DNA from: DATIHK01 sp035480775
Lineage (GTDB): Bacteria; Patescibacteriota; WWE3; UBA101185; UBA10185
DNA: 16,002 bases
Direction of reading: 5' to 3'
Assembly (NCBI GenBank): GCA_035480775.1
Contig: DATIHK010000061.1
Location: forward strand, 1-16,002
Part shown: positions 5,513 to 15,204 of the stretch, in pieces
Layout: each line of letters begins with the position of its first letter
Position numbering within the stretch: position 1 is the stretch's first letter
The notes under the pieces: generated by a model
What the model was told of the DNA's origin: nothing
Database searches by the model: none
The model's input: only the letters and a program-made list of their open reading frames with translations
Position numbers and translations under genes: made by a program

Positions 5513-7795
5513 TTAATTTGAAACAACAACAATTGTTTCGTCGCGGGAGGTTACGTTTAGTTTTAAAGGTCTTTTTTTAGTAACTAATAAAATTTCGGCT
5601 ATTTTATCGAGCATATCTTTTTCAATCGTGCGGCGAAGTGAACGAGCTCCGTATTCTTGAGAATAACCAATCTTTAGCAAGTGTTGTTTGGCTTTATTAG
5701 CCGTAATTAATGCGATGTTTTGATCTAAAAGGTTATCAGCTACTTCTTCTATTAACAAATCCAAAATTTTAAGTTGATCGTCGCTGCTTAGGCGTTTGAA
5801 AACAATTACTTCATCAAAGCGATTTAGCAATTCAGCTTTTAAAATCTTTTTTAAATTAAATTTAAGACGACCTTCTACACTAGTATCAGACAGCTTTTTA
5901 TCATCAAAACCTATTTCGGTGTTGTGGAGTATTTCGGTACCCAGATTACTTGTTAAGATTATTACAGCGCGGGAAAAGTCAAAGGTATTTCCTTTGGCGT
6001 CAGAAAGTTCGCCTTCTTCCATAATTTGCAGAAGGATGTTTAAAACATCTGGGTGAGCTTTTTCTATTTCGTCGAATAAAACTACACTATCGGGGTGTAG
6101 TTCGATTTTTTGGGTTAACTCGCCACCTTCGCCATATCCAATATATCCTGGAGGAGCTCCCACTAATCTAGAAACGTTGTGTTTTTCAGCAAAATCACTC
6201 ATATCTAGTCTAATTAGAGAATCTTCGCCAAAAGCTGTTTCAGCAAGGACTTTTGCGAGCTCAGTTTTGCCGACGCCTGTAGGACCCAAGAACAAAAAAT
6301 TACCTAATGGTCGTTTTTTAGAACGAAGTCCAAGCTTAGAGCGGATTAATGCTTTAGCTACAGTATCTACTGCAGTATCTTGTCCAATAATCTTTTTTTT
6401 CATTCGTTCTGCCAAAGTATTTAGATTTTCTTTACTCTTAACTCGTTTTTCGAGGCGCTTTTCGGTCCCAAATTCTGATAAGGCCTCATCTACTTCGGCA
6501 ATGGTTAGTTTAAGCTTGGGTTGAAAAAAGATTTTTTCTTCTGTAGTAATCATGTTTTCTTCTAGTTTTTGCATTTTTACTCGTGTCTTTAGTGCATTTG
6601 CGTAATCGCCATTCTCAAGATTTTTATCTAAATTTTGGGCTAACAAAAAAGTTTTATCCATTAATACTCTGTATGACTCGGGAATTTTGCTTTTCTTTAA
6701 AAGCAGTTTTGAGCAGGCTTGATCAAGTAAATCTAAACCCTTTTGTGGAAATTTAACGTCTTTTAGTTCTTCTTTAGCCTTACGATATATGTGCTTTACA
6801 ACATCTGCAGATATAGAAATATTATGATATTGACCTAGATACTCGGCGTTGAGTTCTAAGATTTTTATAATTTGCTCTTCTTCAAGTTCTTGAACATCTA
6901 TTACGCTAAAGTTTTCAACGATTTGTTCGTTTTCACCAATTATCTTTTCATAGAGATTGGGATTGAGGGTCGCTACCATCTTAATTCCTGCGGAATCAAG
7001 ACTAGATTTAAACATAGAATAAAACATAGGAACTGCAAAGCCTGCATTGGTTGCTACAAAAAGATTTTGGAAGTTTTTGATGCTTAAAATTACTCTTCCA
7101 AGGCTTTTTAGTTCGTCAACCAAGGATCCAAGACCATAATCCATTCCACCTTTATTAAAGATATTAGTCATAAAGGCCATTAAATCAAATTCGTATATTT
7201 GATAGCCGACTAATTGAGGCGGGACTTCGAGAGAGTTGATGTTTTTAGCCAAAAGTTGAATTAGATCTGACTTTCCGACACCTTTGTCTCCTACCAACAG
7301 TATGTTGTTGTTATTTTTTTGCAACAAAACAGAAACTAATGAATTGTATTCTGAACGCATAAGCAAAGGCTTGTTATATTCTTTAAAAAGCTTTTGATTC
7401 AGGTTCTCACTAAACATATCCAAAAGAGGTGTTTTTTTATTCTTATCGACATTTTTCATTGCAGTGGGGAACAAATTAAGCTTTAGAATTTCATTTTTTA
7501 TGCGATCTAGATCTTTAGAAGAAGTAAGTTTAACAACTGCAAGAAGAAGATGTTCCGTTCCGACATAGGTATGTTCAAATTTTAGAGATTGATAATAAGC
7601 TTCTTTAATAAGAGCTTTAACCGACACTTTAGCGGTTTTTTCTACATCTACATCCGTAATTGTTTGAAGTAAAAAGCTACCCATTCCTTGAGATTTTTCA
7701 ATGGCAAAAAGTAATTCACCAGCTGTAATCTTAGAAGCTGGGGGTATAGATAAAAGAACATCTTTAACTCTTTGTGTCAGTCTTTCTAATAACAT
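5513..7795 (-). CDS. clpC: ClpC-like AAA+ unfoldase with a degenerate first ATPase domain
   Basis: The product has 760 residues. A double Clp-N repeat (about 1-90, with HTYVGTEHLLLAVVK) is followed by D1 (about 125-370), a short middle region with a UVR-like helix pair (about 380-415, LENGDYANALKTRVKMQKLEE), and D2 (about 455-750). D2 is intact: Walker A GPTGVGKT (504-511), pore loop GYIGYG (550-555), Walker B VLFDE (572-576), Arg finger in LLNRFDEV, sensor 2 GARSLRR (716-722). The IGF tripeptide (628-630) sits where ClpC and ClpA dock onto ClpP. D1 is eroded: Walker A survives as GDKGVGKS (169-176), but the Walker B acidic pair is replaced (VILSIKNF, 235-242), the LERRF arginine fingers are replaced by IVENF (292-296), and the usual pore-loop sequence is absent. 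The protein probably feeds substrates to ClpP using D2 alone. It starts 12 nt after the rpsA stop, without an SD; translational coupling is likely. Confidence 0.93.
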   Translation of the reverse strand: MLLERLTQRVKDVLLSIPPASKITAGELLFAIEKSQGMGSFLLQTITDVDVEKTAKVSVKALIKEAYYQSLKFEHTYVGTEHLLLAVVKLTSSKDLDRIKNEILKLNLFPTAMKNVDKNKKTPLLDMFSENLNQKLFKEYNKPLLMRSEYNSLVSVLLQKNNNNILLVGDKGVGKSDLIQLLAKNINSLEVPPQLVGYQIYEFDLMAFMTNIFNKGGMDYGLGSLVDELKSLGRVILSIKNFQNLFVATNAGFAVPMFYSMFKSSLDSAGIKMVATLNPNLYEKIIGENEQIVENFSVIDVQELEEEQIIKILELNAEYLGQYHNISISADVVKHIYRKAKEELKDVKFPQKGLDLLDQACSKLLLKKSKIPESYRVLMDKTFLLAQNLDKNLENGDYANALKTRVKMQKLEENMITTEEKIFFQPKLKLTIAEVDEALSEFGTEKRLEKRVKSKENLNTLAERMKKKIIGQDTAVDTVAKALIRSKLGLRSKKRPLGNFLFLGPTGVGKTELAKVLAETAFGEDSLIRLDMSDFAEKHNVSRLVGAPPGYIGYGEGGELTQKIELHPDSVVLFDEIEKAHPDVLNILLQIMEEGELSDAKGNTFDFSRAVIILTSNLGTEILHNTEIGFDDKKLSDTSVEGRLKFNLKKILKAELLNRFDEVIVFKRLSSDDQLKILDLLIEEVADNLLDQNIALITANKAKQHLLKIGYSQEYGARSLRRTIEKDMLDKIAEILLVTKKRPLKLNVTSRDETIVVVSN

Positions 7796-7807
7796 AAGAT
7801 TTAAAAT

Positions 7808-8917
7808 TTATGCAGTAACTTGTCTAAGACTGAGTCCTAGTTTTTGATTTTTACTGTCAACTTGAGTAACAATCGCTTCAACTTTTTGGCCTTCTTCAAG
7901 AGGTCCGGTAGTTTCTGAAACGTGAACTAATCCATCGAGACCTTTTTCAAGGTTGATAAAAGCACCAAAAGGAACGATTTTACTTACTGTTCCTGAAATT
8001 TTAGTTCCAACAGGGTATTTTTCTTCGGCTTTTTCCCAAGGATTTTCAGAAAGTCTTTTAACACTCAAAGCTAATTTTCCTGTACCGTCGTCGATTCCAA
8101 TTACTTTTACTTGTATTTTTTGACCTACAGTAAAGTAGCTACTTGGCTGACTTACTTTTTCCCAAGCAATTTCACTAATGTGAACAAGGCCTTCTACTCC
8201 ATCAAGATCGACAAAAATGCCAAACGGCATAATTCCGGTTACAATTCCGTCTAAAATATTGTCGACTTTTATATTGGCTAATTTTTCGTGGCGAGCTTCT
8301 GGACTATAAGTAGATAGTGCGTCCTTTTCTGATAGAACTAAACGATTTTTAATTTTGTCTATTTCAATAACTTTAACTTTTAAAGTTTTGCCGGATAATA
8401 CTTTGAGTGAAGATTTGAGTTCTGCTTCACTTCCTGCAGCGAATTTTGCGATATCGTTGGCAAAGTGTACTCTATCCAAATGAGACAGAGGAATAAAGCC
8501 TCTTAAGCCCATACAATCAGCTAAAAGGCCACCTTTGTTGTATTCGATAACTGTAGCTTCAAGAGCGGTACCATTTTCGAAAGCAAATTCAACGTCAAAC
8601 CACTTGCGATCTTTTTCAGCGCGCTTGAGTGAGAAGACAATATATCCTTGCTCATTTTCGGCTTGAATAACCATTGCTAAAACTTTATCGCCTGGTTTTA
8701 AATTTTTAACTGATCTGTCTTCGTCAGACAGTTCAGATCCGCTAATGATTCCTTCGGACTTAGCTCCGACATCGAGTAGAATTTCGCCGTGGGAGGCGCT
8801 TACTACTGTTCCTTCAATTAATTCACCTGGGGTGAAACTTTTTACTTCGATAACTTTATCTTCGAGTAATTTTTTCATTACTGAAGACTCTTTATTAACT
8901 TTATTTGCTTTTGACAT
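7808..8917 (-). CDS. rpsA: Ribosomal protein S1, four S1 domains
   Basis: With the start at ATG 8917 the product has 369 residues. It contains four S1 (OB-fold) repeats at about 31-98, 115-187, 209-277 and 293-366. The third and fourth have the clearest signatures (IMPFGIFVDLDGVEGLVHISEI; IVPFGAFINLEKGLDGLVHVSE). S1-family proteins bind single-stranded mRNA at the ribosome; four-domain forms are common outside the Proteobacteria. The frame stays open upstream to a GTG at 8992, but that stretch overlaps a hairpin-rich leader and encodes an implausible sequence, so I prefer 8917. ATG 8878 (MKKLLEDK) is a second alternative. No good SD precedes any of them. It is the first gene of an operon with clpC, radA and PIN-TRAM. 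Confidence 0.92.
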   Translation of the reverse strand: MSKANKVNKESSVMKKLLEDKVIEVKSFTPGELIEGTVVSASHGEILLDVGAKSEGIISGSELSDEDRSVKNLKPGDKVLAMVIQAENEQGYIVFSLKRAEKDRKWFDVEFAFENGTALEATVIEYNKGGLLADCMGLRGFIPLSHLDRVHFANDIAKFAAGSEAELKSSLKVLSGKTLKVKVIEIDKIKNRLVLSEKDALSTYSPEARHEKLANIKVDNILDGIVTGIMPFGIFVDLDGVEGLVHISEIAWEKVSQPSSYFTVGQKIQVKVIGIDDGTGKLALSVKRLSENPWEKAEEKYPVGTKISGTVSKIVPFGAFINLEKGLDGLVHVSETTGPLEEGQKVEAIVTQVDSKNQKLGLSLRQVTA

Positions 8918-8929
8918 TTTAAATAAATC

Positions 8930-8993
8930 GCTGGATGACCAGCTTCCTTTTTTGCGGGTTACGCAAGTGCTATGAATTATGCCCGAAAGCACT
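8930..8993 (-). promoter_or_regulatory. Structured 5' leader of rpsA: three consecutive hairpins, no SD
   Basis: Between the predicted transcription start (near 9000) and ATG 8917 the RNA can form three stems: AGTGCT/AGCACT (8993-8988 with 8971-8966), TTGCG/CGCAA (8966-8962 with 8956-8952, sharing one base with the first) and GCTGG-TCAT-CCAGC (8943-8930). An AU-rich stretch without an SD follows, then the ATG. The design resembles the E. coli rpsA initiation region, which lacks a strong SD and uses three hairpins for S1 autoregulation. Confidence 0.5.
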
Positions 8994-9006
8994 CAACAGC
9001 TTAGGG

Positions 9007-9035
9007 ATTATAGCGTAGGGTATAAGCTAAAGCAA
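9007..9035 (-). promoter_or_regulatory. Sigma70-type promoter of the rpsA operon
   Basis: On the minus strand: TTGCTT at 9035-9030, a 17-bp spacer, then a perfect TATAAT at 9012-9007. Transcription would start near 9000 and read rpsA, clpC, radA and the PIN-TRAM gene. It stands back to back with the lipoprotein promoter at 9055-9083. Confidence 0.65.
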
Positions 9036-9054
9036 TAAGGTCAAATATAATAAA

Positions 9055-9083
9055 TTGACGCATCTTATAGGTTAATATATAAT
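9055..9083 (+). promoter_or_regulatory. Sigma70-type promoter of the lipoprotein-like gene
   Basis: TTGACG (9055-9060), a 17-bp spacer and a perfect TATAAT (9078-9083) match the consensus closely. The transcription start is expected near 9090, about 23 nt before ATG 9113, with the SD AGGAG at 9103-9107 in between. Confidence 0.75.
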
Positions 9084-9112
9084 CGCCCAAATCCACCATT
9101 CTAGGAGCTCGC

Positions 9113-9655
9113 ATGTTCAAAAACTTTTTTGTCCTCTGCGTATTTGCGATCAGCCTGGTTGCACCAAGCTGCAAACCACAAAGTTCATCCAGCAATGACG
9201 AAGCGGTACAGGCGCTGCAAACGCAAGTTGCTCAACTGCAAGCTGACAATCAAGAAAAAGACGACCAGCTAGCTGACTTGGAACTCAGAATCGATGGTGA
9301 CATCTTAGATCAGAGTGCTTTCACGCGAATGAACGTGTGGTATGTGAGTCACAACTACATGCTGTACACAGTCTGGTCTGACACACTCAATCCTGATTTG
9401 GGACCTACTTTGCAGATTCACGGTTCTCAAGCCCTTTCAACCACAACTTATAGGTACAATGCGTATGCAATCCCATTGCCTATTCGTGGCATTTACCAAG
9501 GAAAAGCCTTTGAACTTCAAGGGTTGTCTGCTGGCAATGACTTACAATTTGAAGTAAAGGGTGAACAGTTAATATATTTTGAATGTTATATGTTTGCACC
9601 AACGCTTGAGCAAATGCAATACTGCAGTCCACGCAGAGTCGTCAACTTTAATTAG
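9113..9655 (+). CDS. Small lipoprotein-like coiled-coil protein of unknown function
   Basis: The product has 180 residues. A short basic N-terminus and a hydrophobic stretch (MFKNFFVLCVFAISLVAP) end at SC, which looks like a lipoprotein signal with Cys20 as the lipid site. The box LVAPSC is unusual in having Pro at -2, so plain secretion is also possible. Residues about 28-60 form a clear heptad coiled coil (VQALQTQVAQLQADNQ and on). A beta-rich domain of about 115 residues rich in Tyr, Thr and Gln follows, with two cysteines near the end. I recognise no family. ATG 9113 has the SD AGGAG 5 nt upstream and a near-perfect promoter. It is a single-gene transcript between the divergent rpsA operon and the convergent rRNA unit. 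Its base composition is more balanced than that of the AT-rich housekeeping genes, which may mean recent acquisition. Confidence 0.85.
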   Translation: MFKNFFVLCVFAISLVAPSCKPQSSSSNDEAVQALQTQVAQLQADNQEKDDQLADLELRIDGDILDQSAFTRMNVWYVSHNYMLYTVWSDTLNPDLGPTLQIHGSQALSTTTYRYNAYAIPLPIRGIYQGKAFELQGLSAGNDLQFEVKGEQLIYFECYMFAPTLEQMQYCSPRRVVNFN

Positions 9656-9685
9656 CTTCAATTAGAAAGTAACTGCGAGAAACAT

Positions 9686-9735
9686 AAAGGGCCATAGTCT
9701 TTCACTCAATTGTGATTGTCTATGGCCCTTTTTTT
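9686..9735 (+). terminator. Rho-independent terminator shared by the lipoprotein gene and the rRNA unit
   Basis: AAAGGGCCATAG (9686-9697) pairs perfectly with CTATGGCCCTTT (9720-9731), and a T-run follows on the plus strand. On the minus strand the same stem is preceded by A7 and followed by TTTATGTTT, so it can also stop transcripts leaving the 5S gene. It separates two convergent units. Confidence 0.88.
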
Positions 9736-9744
9736 AAAAGCAAA

Positions 9745-9856
9745 ACCCCGGCGACGACCTATCTTCCCAGTAAACTAGTATTTTCGGCGCTGATGGATTT
9801 AACTTCTCTGTTCGGAATGGAAAGAGGTGGGTCCCCATCGCTATCATCACCGAGAT
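9745..9856 (-). rRNA. rrf: 5S ribosomal RNA
   Basis: The minus strand carries the conserved 5S core: GATAGCGATGGGGACCCACC, then TTCCATTCCGAACAGAGAAG, TTAAATCCATCAGCGCCGA and GGGAAGATAGGTCGTCGCC. The ends were set by helix I, ATCTCGGTGA pairing with TCGCCGGGGT, giving about 112 nt. It follows 23S in the same transcript, about 147 nt downstream. Confidence 0.93.
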
Positions 9857-9874
9857 TCTGCTTTTAAAATCTAC

Positions 9875-9926
9875 GTTCTTTCGAAAAAGGGCACACGCCT
9901 TCGCGAGTGAGCTTTTTCTCAAGAAC
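9875..9926 (-). promoter_or_regulatory. rRNA spacer hairpin between 23S and 5S (copy A)
   Basis: The outer stem is GTTCTT/AAGAAC. The inner core at 9884-9918 has an A-run/T-run stem, CAC/GTG, an A-A mismatch, CGC/GCG and a CTTC loop on the plus strand (GAAG in the RNA). The same 35-nt core occurs on the other side of 23S at 13084-13118, with the two base pairs next to the loop-closing pair changed in a compensatory way. It is likely an RNA processing or antitermination element of the rRNA precursor. Confidence 0.65.
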
Positions 9927-9948
9927 ATATCCTTTAAACGAATATGCA

Positions 9949-9991
9949 ATTGCACACTTTAAACCGAATAGAAAGAAGAAAGATTGTGTAA
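9949..9991 (-). promoter_or_regulatory. 23S processing stem, 3' arm
   Basis: This stretch is complementary over about 43 nt to 13020-13061 on the other side of the 23S gene (matching blocks TTACACAAT, CTTTCTATTC, GTTT and TGTGCAAT, with a few mismatches). Such stems are where RNase III frees pre-23S from the primary transcript. Confidence 0.8.
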
Positions 9992-10003
9992 GACATTAAA
10001 ATC

Positions 10004-13008
<3,005 letters not shown>

Positions 13009-13019
13009 CATTCGATGAA

Positions 13020-13061
13020 TTACACAATTTTCAACTTTCTATTCAGTTTGCAATGTGCAAT
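13020..13061 (-). promoter_or_regulatory. 23S processing stem, 5' arm
   Basis: Partner of 9949-9991. Together they enclose the mature 23S in a long double-stranded stem, placed about 12 nt outside each predicted mature end. Expected role: RNase III cleavage of the precursor. Confidence 0.8.
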
Positions 13062-13067
13062 AACTTC

Positions 13068-13132
13068 GGATATGCATTTGCTCAAAAGAGGCACAGACCT
13101 TCGTCAGTGAGCTTTTTCGCAAATGCATATCC
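13068..13132 (-). promoter_or_regulatory. rRNA leader hairpin between tRNA-Ala and 23S (copy B)
   Basis: A perfect 14-bp outer stem, GGATATGCATTTGC/GCAAATGCATATCC, encloses the same 35-nt core as copy A (here 13084-13118). Between the copies the two pairs next to the loop-closing C-G change from C-G and G-C to G-C and A-T, keeping the fold. The outer stems are unrelated in sequence, so the inner core is what is conserved. Confidence 0.65.
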
Positions 13133-13161
13133 TCCAGCTCAAGTGGCTGAAAACACTTCAA

Positions 13162-13237
13162 TGGTGGACCCTAGGAGACTCGAACTCCTCACCCCCGCGA
13201 TGCAAACGCGGTGCTCTACCAGATGAGCTAAGGGCCC
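13162..13237 (-). tRNA. tRNA-Ala (anticodon TGC)
   Basis: The minus strand folds into a full cloverleaf of 76 nt with encoded CCA. The acceptor GGGCCCT pairs with AGGGTCC and includes the G3-U70 wobble, the identity mark of alanine tRNAs. The anticodon loop is TTTGCAT (TGC) and the T-loop is TTCGAGT. It is the first gene of the tRNA-Ala-23S-5S transcript, keeping the classical position of tRNA-Ala upstream of 23S. Confidence 0.97.
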
Positions 13238-13398
13238 TTACAAGTCATCGGAAAGCGAAGTGAGCGAAACTCCAATAGAACACAGTAAATTCCGCGCAAA
13301 CGTTTATAAGTCCATATTTAATTGAAAAAAACTAACAAGGTAACTCAGAGCTTCGTCTGAAGAAGGTGAATTTCCATTCCGTATTTGATAACTTAACA
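13238..13398 (-). promoter_or_regulatory. Promoter region of the tRNA-Ala-23S-5S unit
   Basis: This gap between yvcK and tRNA-Ala has no gene. On the minus strand a TATAAA -10 box lies at 13308-13303, with a T-rich stretch about 17 bp upstream instead of a clear -35. A direct repeat AGCGAA-GTG-AGCGAA lies near 13254-13268. A small hairpin (TTCAGA/TCTGAG) near 13346-13363, followed at a distance by a T-run, might end yvcK, but weakly. Confidence 0.4.
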
Positions 13399-14397
13399 CT
13401 ACTTAAAAAAGATGTCAACAAGGGCTTTGGCAAGCTTTTCAGAGTCATGCCGAATGAGACTTCTTTTGAGTCGATCAGATAAACTTTGCTCGTATTTGGT
13501 GTTATTTAAAAAATCTCCGCGAACGATTCTTGTTGAAGATTTATGCATGTCATCTTTAACTACTACAACGTCGCCAGCCGATTCATACCACTTTAATATT
13601 TGCCTGTCGGGCTGAGCAGAATTGATAAAAACATAGTCAATCACTTTTTTACCAATGTACTGGTCGATTTTAGCTAGATGATTACTTACTTTATAGCCAT
13701 CAGTCTGGCCAAATTTGGTCATTAAATTGCTGACATAAATCTTTTTACCCTTAGAAAGTTTAAGCGTTGCGGCAATGCCGGTAACTAATAAATTTGGAAT
13801 TATGCTTGTATACAGATCACCTGGACCAATAATTATAAAATCAGCTTCTTCGATTGCTCTTAGTGCTTCTGGGTTTGGAAGTGCTTGGGGCTTCAAATAG
13901 CAGTGTTCAATTGGCGAGCGTTTGACGTGAACTTCATCGATAAACGTTTCACCTTCGATAATTTTTTTATTTTTTAACCTAACACACCGATGAACTTTAT
14001 CTAAGGTAACAGGAACGACATTGCCACGAGTTTCTAAAATCTTTTCGGCTAAATCTATTCCAGTAACTATAGAACCTGAAGCTTTTTCGAGCGCCGATAA
14101 AAATATATTGCCAAAATTGTGCCCATCTAAATCTCCGGCATCAAAACGATATGAAAATAAATCGCGCCAAATTTTATCGGAAGAAGATAAGGCAACCAAA
14201 GCTTGACGCAAATCTCCAGGCGGAAGAACACCCAACTGATCGCGTAAACGACCGGTAGAACCTCCAGAATCCATCATCGTTACAATAGCCGTTAGATCGA
14301 CCGGATAATTTTTGAGACCAGATAGAACGACGAAGGTTCCAGTTCCGCCTCCTATTACAACTACTTTAGGTCTTTTGTTTTTCATATGAGATGGCAC
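13399..14397 (-). CDS. yvcK: YvcK/CofD-like family protein (gluconeogenesis factor, putative UDP-sugar-binding regulator)
   Basis: The product has 332 residues from GTG 14397, or 328 from the ATG at 14385 (MKNKRPKVVVIGGGTG), which is an equally good start; neither has an SD. The N-terminus carries the Rossmann-like glycine motif VVVIGGGTGT, then the family hallmark DSGGSTGRLRDQLGVLPPGDLRQALVALSS. Later come GHNFGNIFLSAL, IIIGPGDLYTSIIPNLLV and YVSNLMTKFGQTDGY, all typical of YvcK rather than of true CofD transferases. In B. subtilis and mycobacteria, YvcK relatives bind UDP-sugars and adjust carbon flow to cell-wall synthesis. In many Firmicutes it sits with rapZ/yvcJ and whiA; here those are absent and it is alone between the rRNA unit and a divergent tRNA-Ile. 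Confidence 0.93.
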   Translation of the reverse strand: MPSHMKNKRPKVVVIGGGTGTFVVLSGLKNYPVDLTAIVTMMDSGGSTGRLRDQLGVLPPGDLRQALVALSSSDKIWRDLFSYRFDAGDLDGHNFGNIFLSALEKASGSIVTGIDLAEKILETRGNVVPVTLDKVHRCVRLKNKKIIEGETFIDEVHVKRSPIEHCYLKPQALPNPEALRAIEEADFIIIGPGDLYTSIIPNLLVTGIAATLKLSKGKKIYVSNLMTKFGQTDGYKVSNHLAKIDQYIGKKVIDYVFINSAQPDRQILKWYESAGDVVVVKDDMHKSSTRIVRGDFLNNTKYEQSLSDRLKRSLIRHDSEKLAKALVDIFFK

Positions 14398-14414
14398 TTG
14401 TTGTGAACAACAAG
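14397..14414. promoter_or_regulatory. Perfect palindrome overlapping the yvcK start
   Basis: CTTGTTGT-GA-ACAACAAG is an 8-bp perfect inverted repeat with a 2-bp centre. It lies across the GTG 14397 start or just upstream of ATG 14385. It could be an operator or a short hairpin in the mRNA leader that affects initiation. Confidence 0.4.
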
Positions 14415-14427
14415 GGTGTTTGATATA

Positions 14428-14456
14428 TTCGTACTGTATTATTACGTTTTAGTCAA
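14428..14456 (-). promoter_or_regulatory. Possible yvcK promoter
   Basis: On the minus strand TTGACT (14456-14451) is followed after 17 bp by TACGAA (14433-14428), a weak -10. Expected start near 14421, upstream of the palindrome. The divergent tRNA-Ile promoter must share this 84-bp gap; GATAAT near 14461-14466 could be its -10. Confidence 0.3.
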
Positions 14457-14481
14457 ATGTGATAATATTGCGAGGCTGCGT

Positions 14482-14558
14482 GGGTGATTAGCTCAGATGG
14501 CTAGAGCGCTTCTCTGATAAGGAAGAGGTCCAAGGTTCGATTCCTTGATCACCCACCA
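14482..14558 (+). tRNA. tRNA-Ile (anticodon GAT)
   Basis: A full cloverleaf of 77 nt with encoded CCA. The acceptor GGGTGAT pairs with ATCACCC, the anticodon stem CTTCT/GGAAG holds the loop CTGATAA (GAT), and the T-loop is TTCGATT. In classical rRNA operons this tRNA sits next to tRNA-Ala between 16S and 23S. Here it lies 1.2 kb away on the opposite strand, with yvcK between. The histidine phosphatase starts 41 nt downstream and is probably read from the same transcript. Confidence 0.97.
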
Positions 14559-14599
14559 TAAATTTTGTCTAAGCATTCCCAGCAAGTAGAATAAATAAA

Positions 14600-15202
14600 A
14601 TGCCAAAAACAACTTTAATTTTAATTCGCCATGGTGAAACTCCGGCTAATATAATAAATGTTCTGCATAAAGTTAATGATCAAGATCAATTAACTGAGTT
14701 AGGAATAAAACAAATGTCTGAAACAGCGAAAAAGCTTAAAGAATCTGAGGTAAATGCTCTATATTCGTCAAACGAAATTAGAGCAAAACAAAGTGCCGAT
14801 ATTTTAGGTAATCATTTGAACATAGACGTGCAATCTTCAAATGATCTAAAAGAAAGAAATTGGGGAAGTTTTTCTGGTAGACCCTGGCTGGAAGTAAAAG
14901 AAATTCTTGAACAATTACCTTTAGAAGAAAGGTACAATTTTACTCCGCCAAATGGTGAATCGTGGCAAAGTTTTGAAGCCAGATTAGTACCCGCAATTAA
15001 TGAAATTGTGAATAATAATTTGGATAAAAAAGTTGTTGTTGTAACTCATGGAGGATCTATAAGAGCTTTAATGCCTTATCTATTAAATATTCCAAAAGAA
15101 GAATCTTTTAAGTATTATCCAAGAAATGCTTCAGTTTCGATTTTTGAATTCGAAGAAGCTAAAATAAATCCTTTAATGATTGATGACATCAGTCATCTTT
15201 AA
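14600..15202 (+). CDS. Histidine phosphatase superfamily protein (phosphoglycerate mutase-like)
   Basis: The product has 200 residues, usual for the small cofactor-independent-partner phosphatases of this family (PhoE, CobC or GpmB-like). The catalytic motif LIRHGET gives R10, H11 (the phosphorylated histidine) and E13. Further active-site residues are R61 (SSNEIRAKQSA), E85 (LKERNWGS) and H150 (VVTHGGSIRAL). All four corners of the phosphate pocket are present, so it should be an active phosphatase or mutase; the substrate cannot be read from sequence. No SD precedes ATG 14600. It follows tRNA-Ile on the same strand and converges on the next gene with only 2 nt between the stop codons, with no hairpin terminator seen there. 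Confidence 0.93.
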   Translation: MPKTTLILIRHGETPANIINVLHKVNDQDQLTELGIKQMSETAKKLKESEVNALYSSNEIRAKQSADILGNHLNIDVQSSNDLKERNWGSFSGRPWLEVKEILEQLPLEERYNFTPPNGESWQSFEARLVPAINEIVNNNLDKKVVVVTHGGSIRALMPYLLNIPKEESFKYYPRNASVSIFEFEEAKINPLMIDDISHL

Positions 15203-15204
15203 CC

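Noticed and set aside
13338..13365. Terminator for yvcK
   Set aside because: The stem is short and the T-run starts about 12 nt after it, too far for a normal Rho-independent terminator; kept only as a remark.
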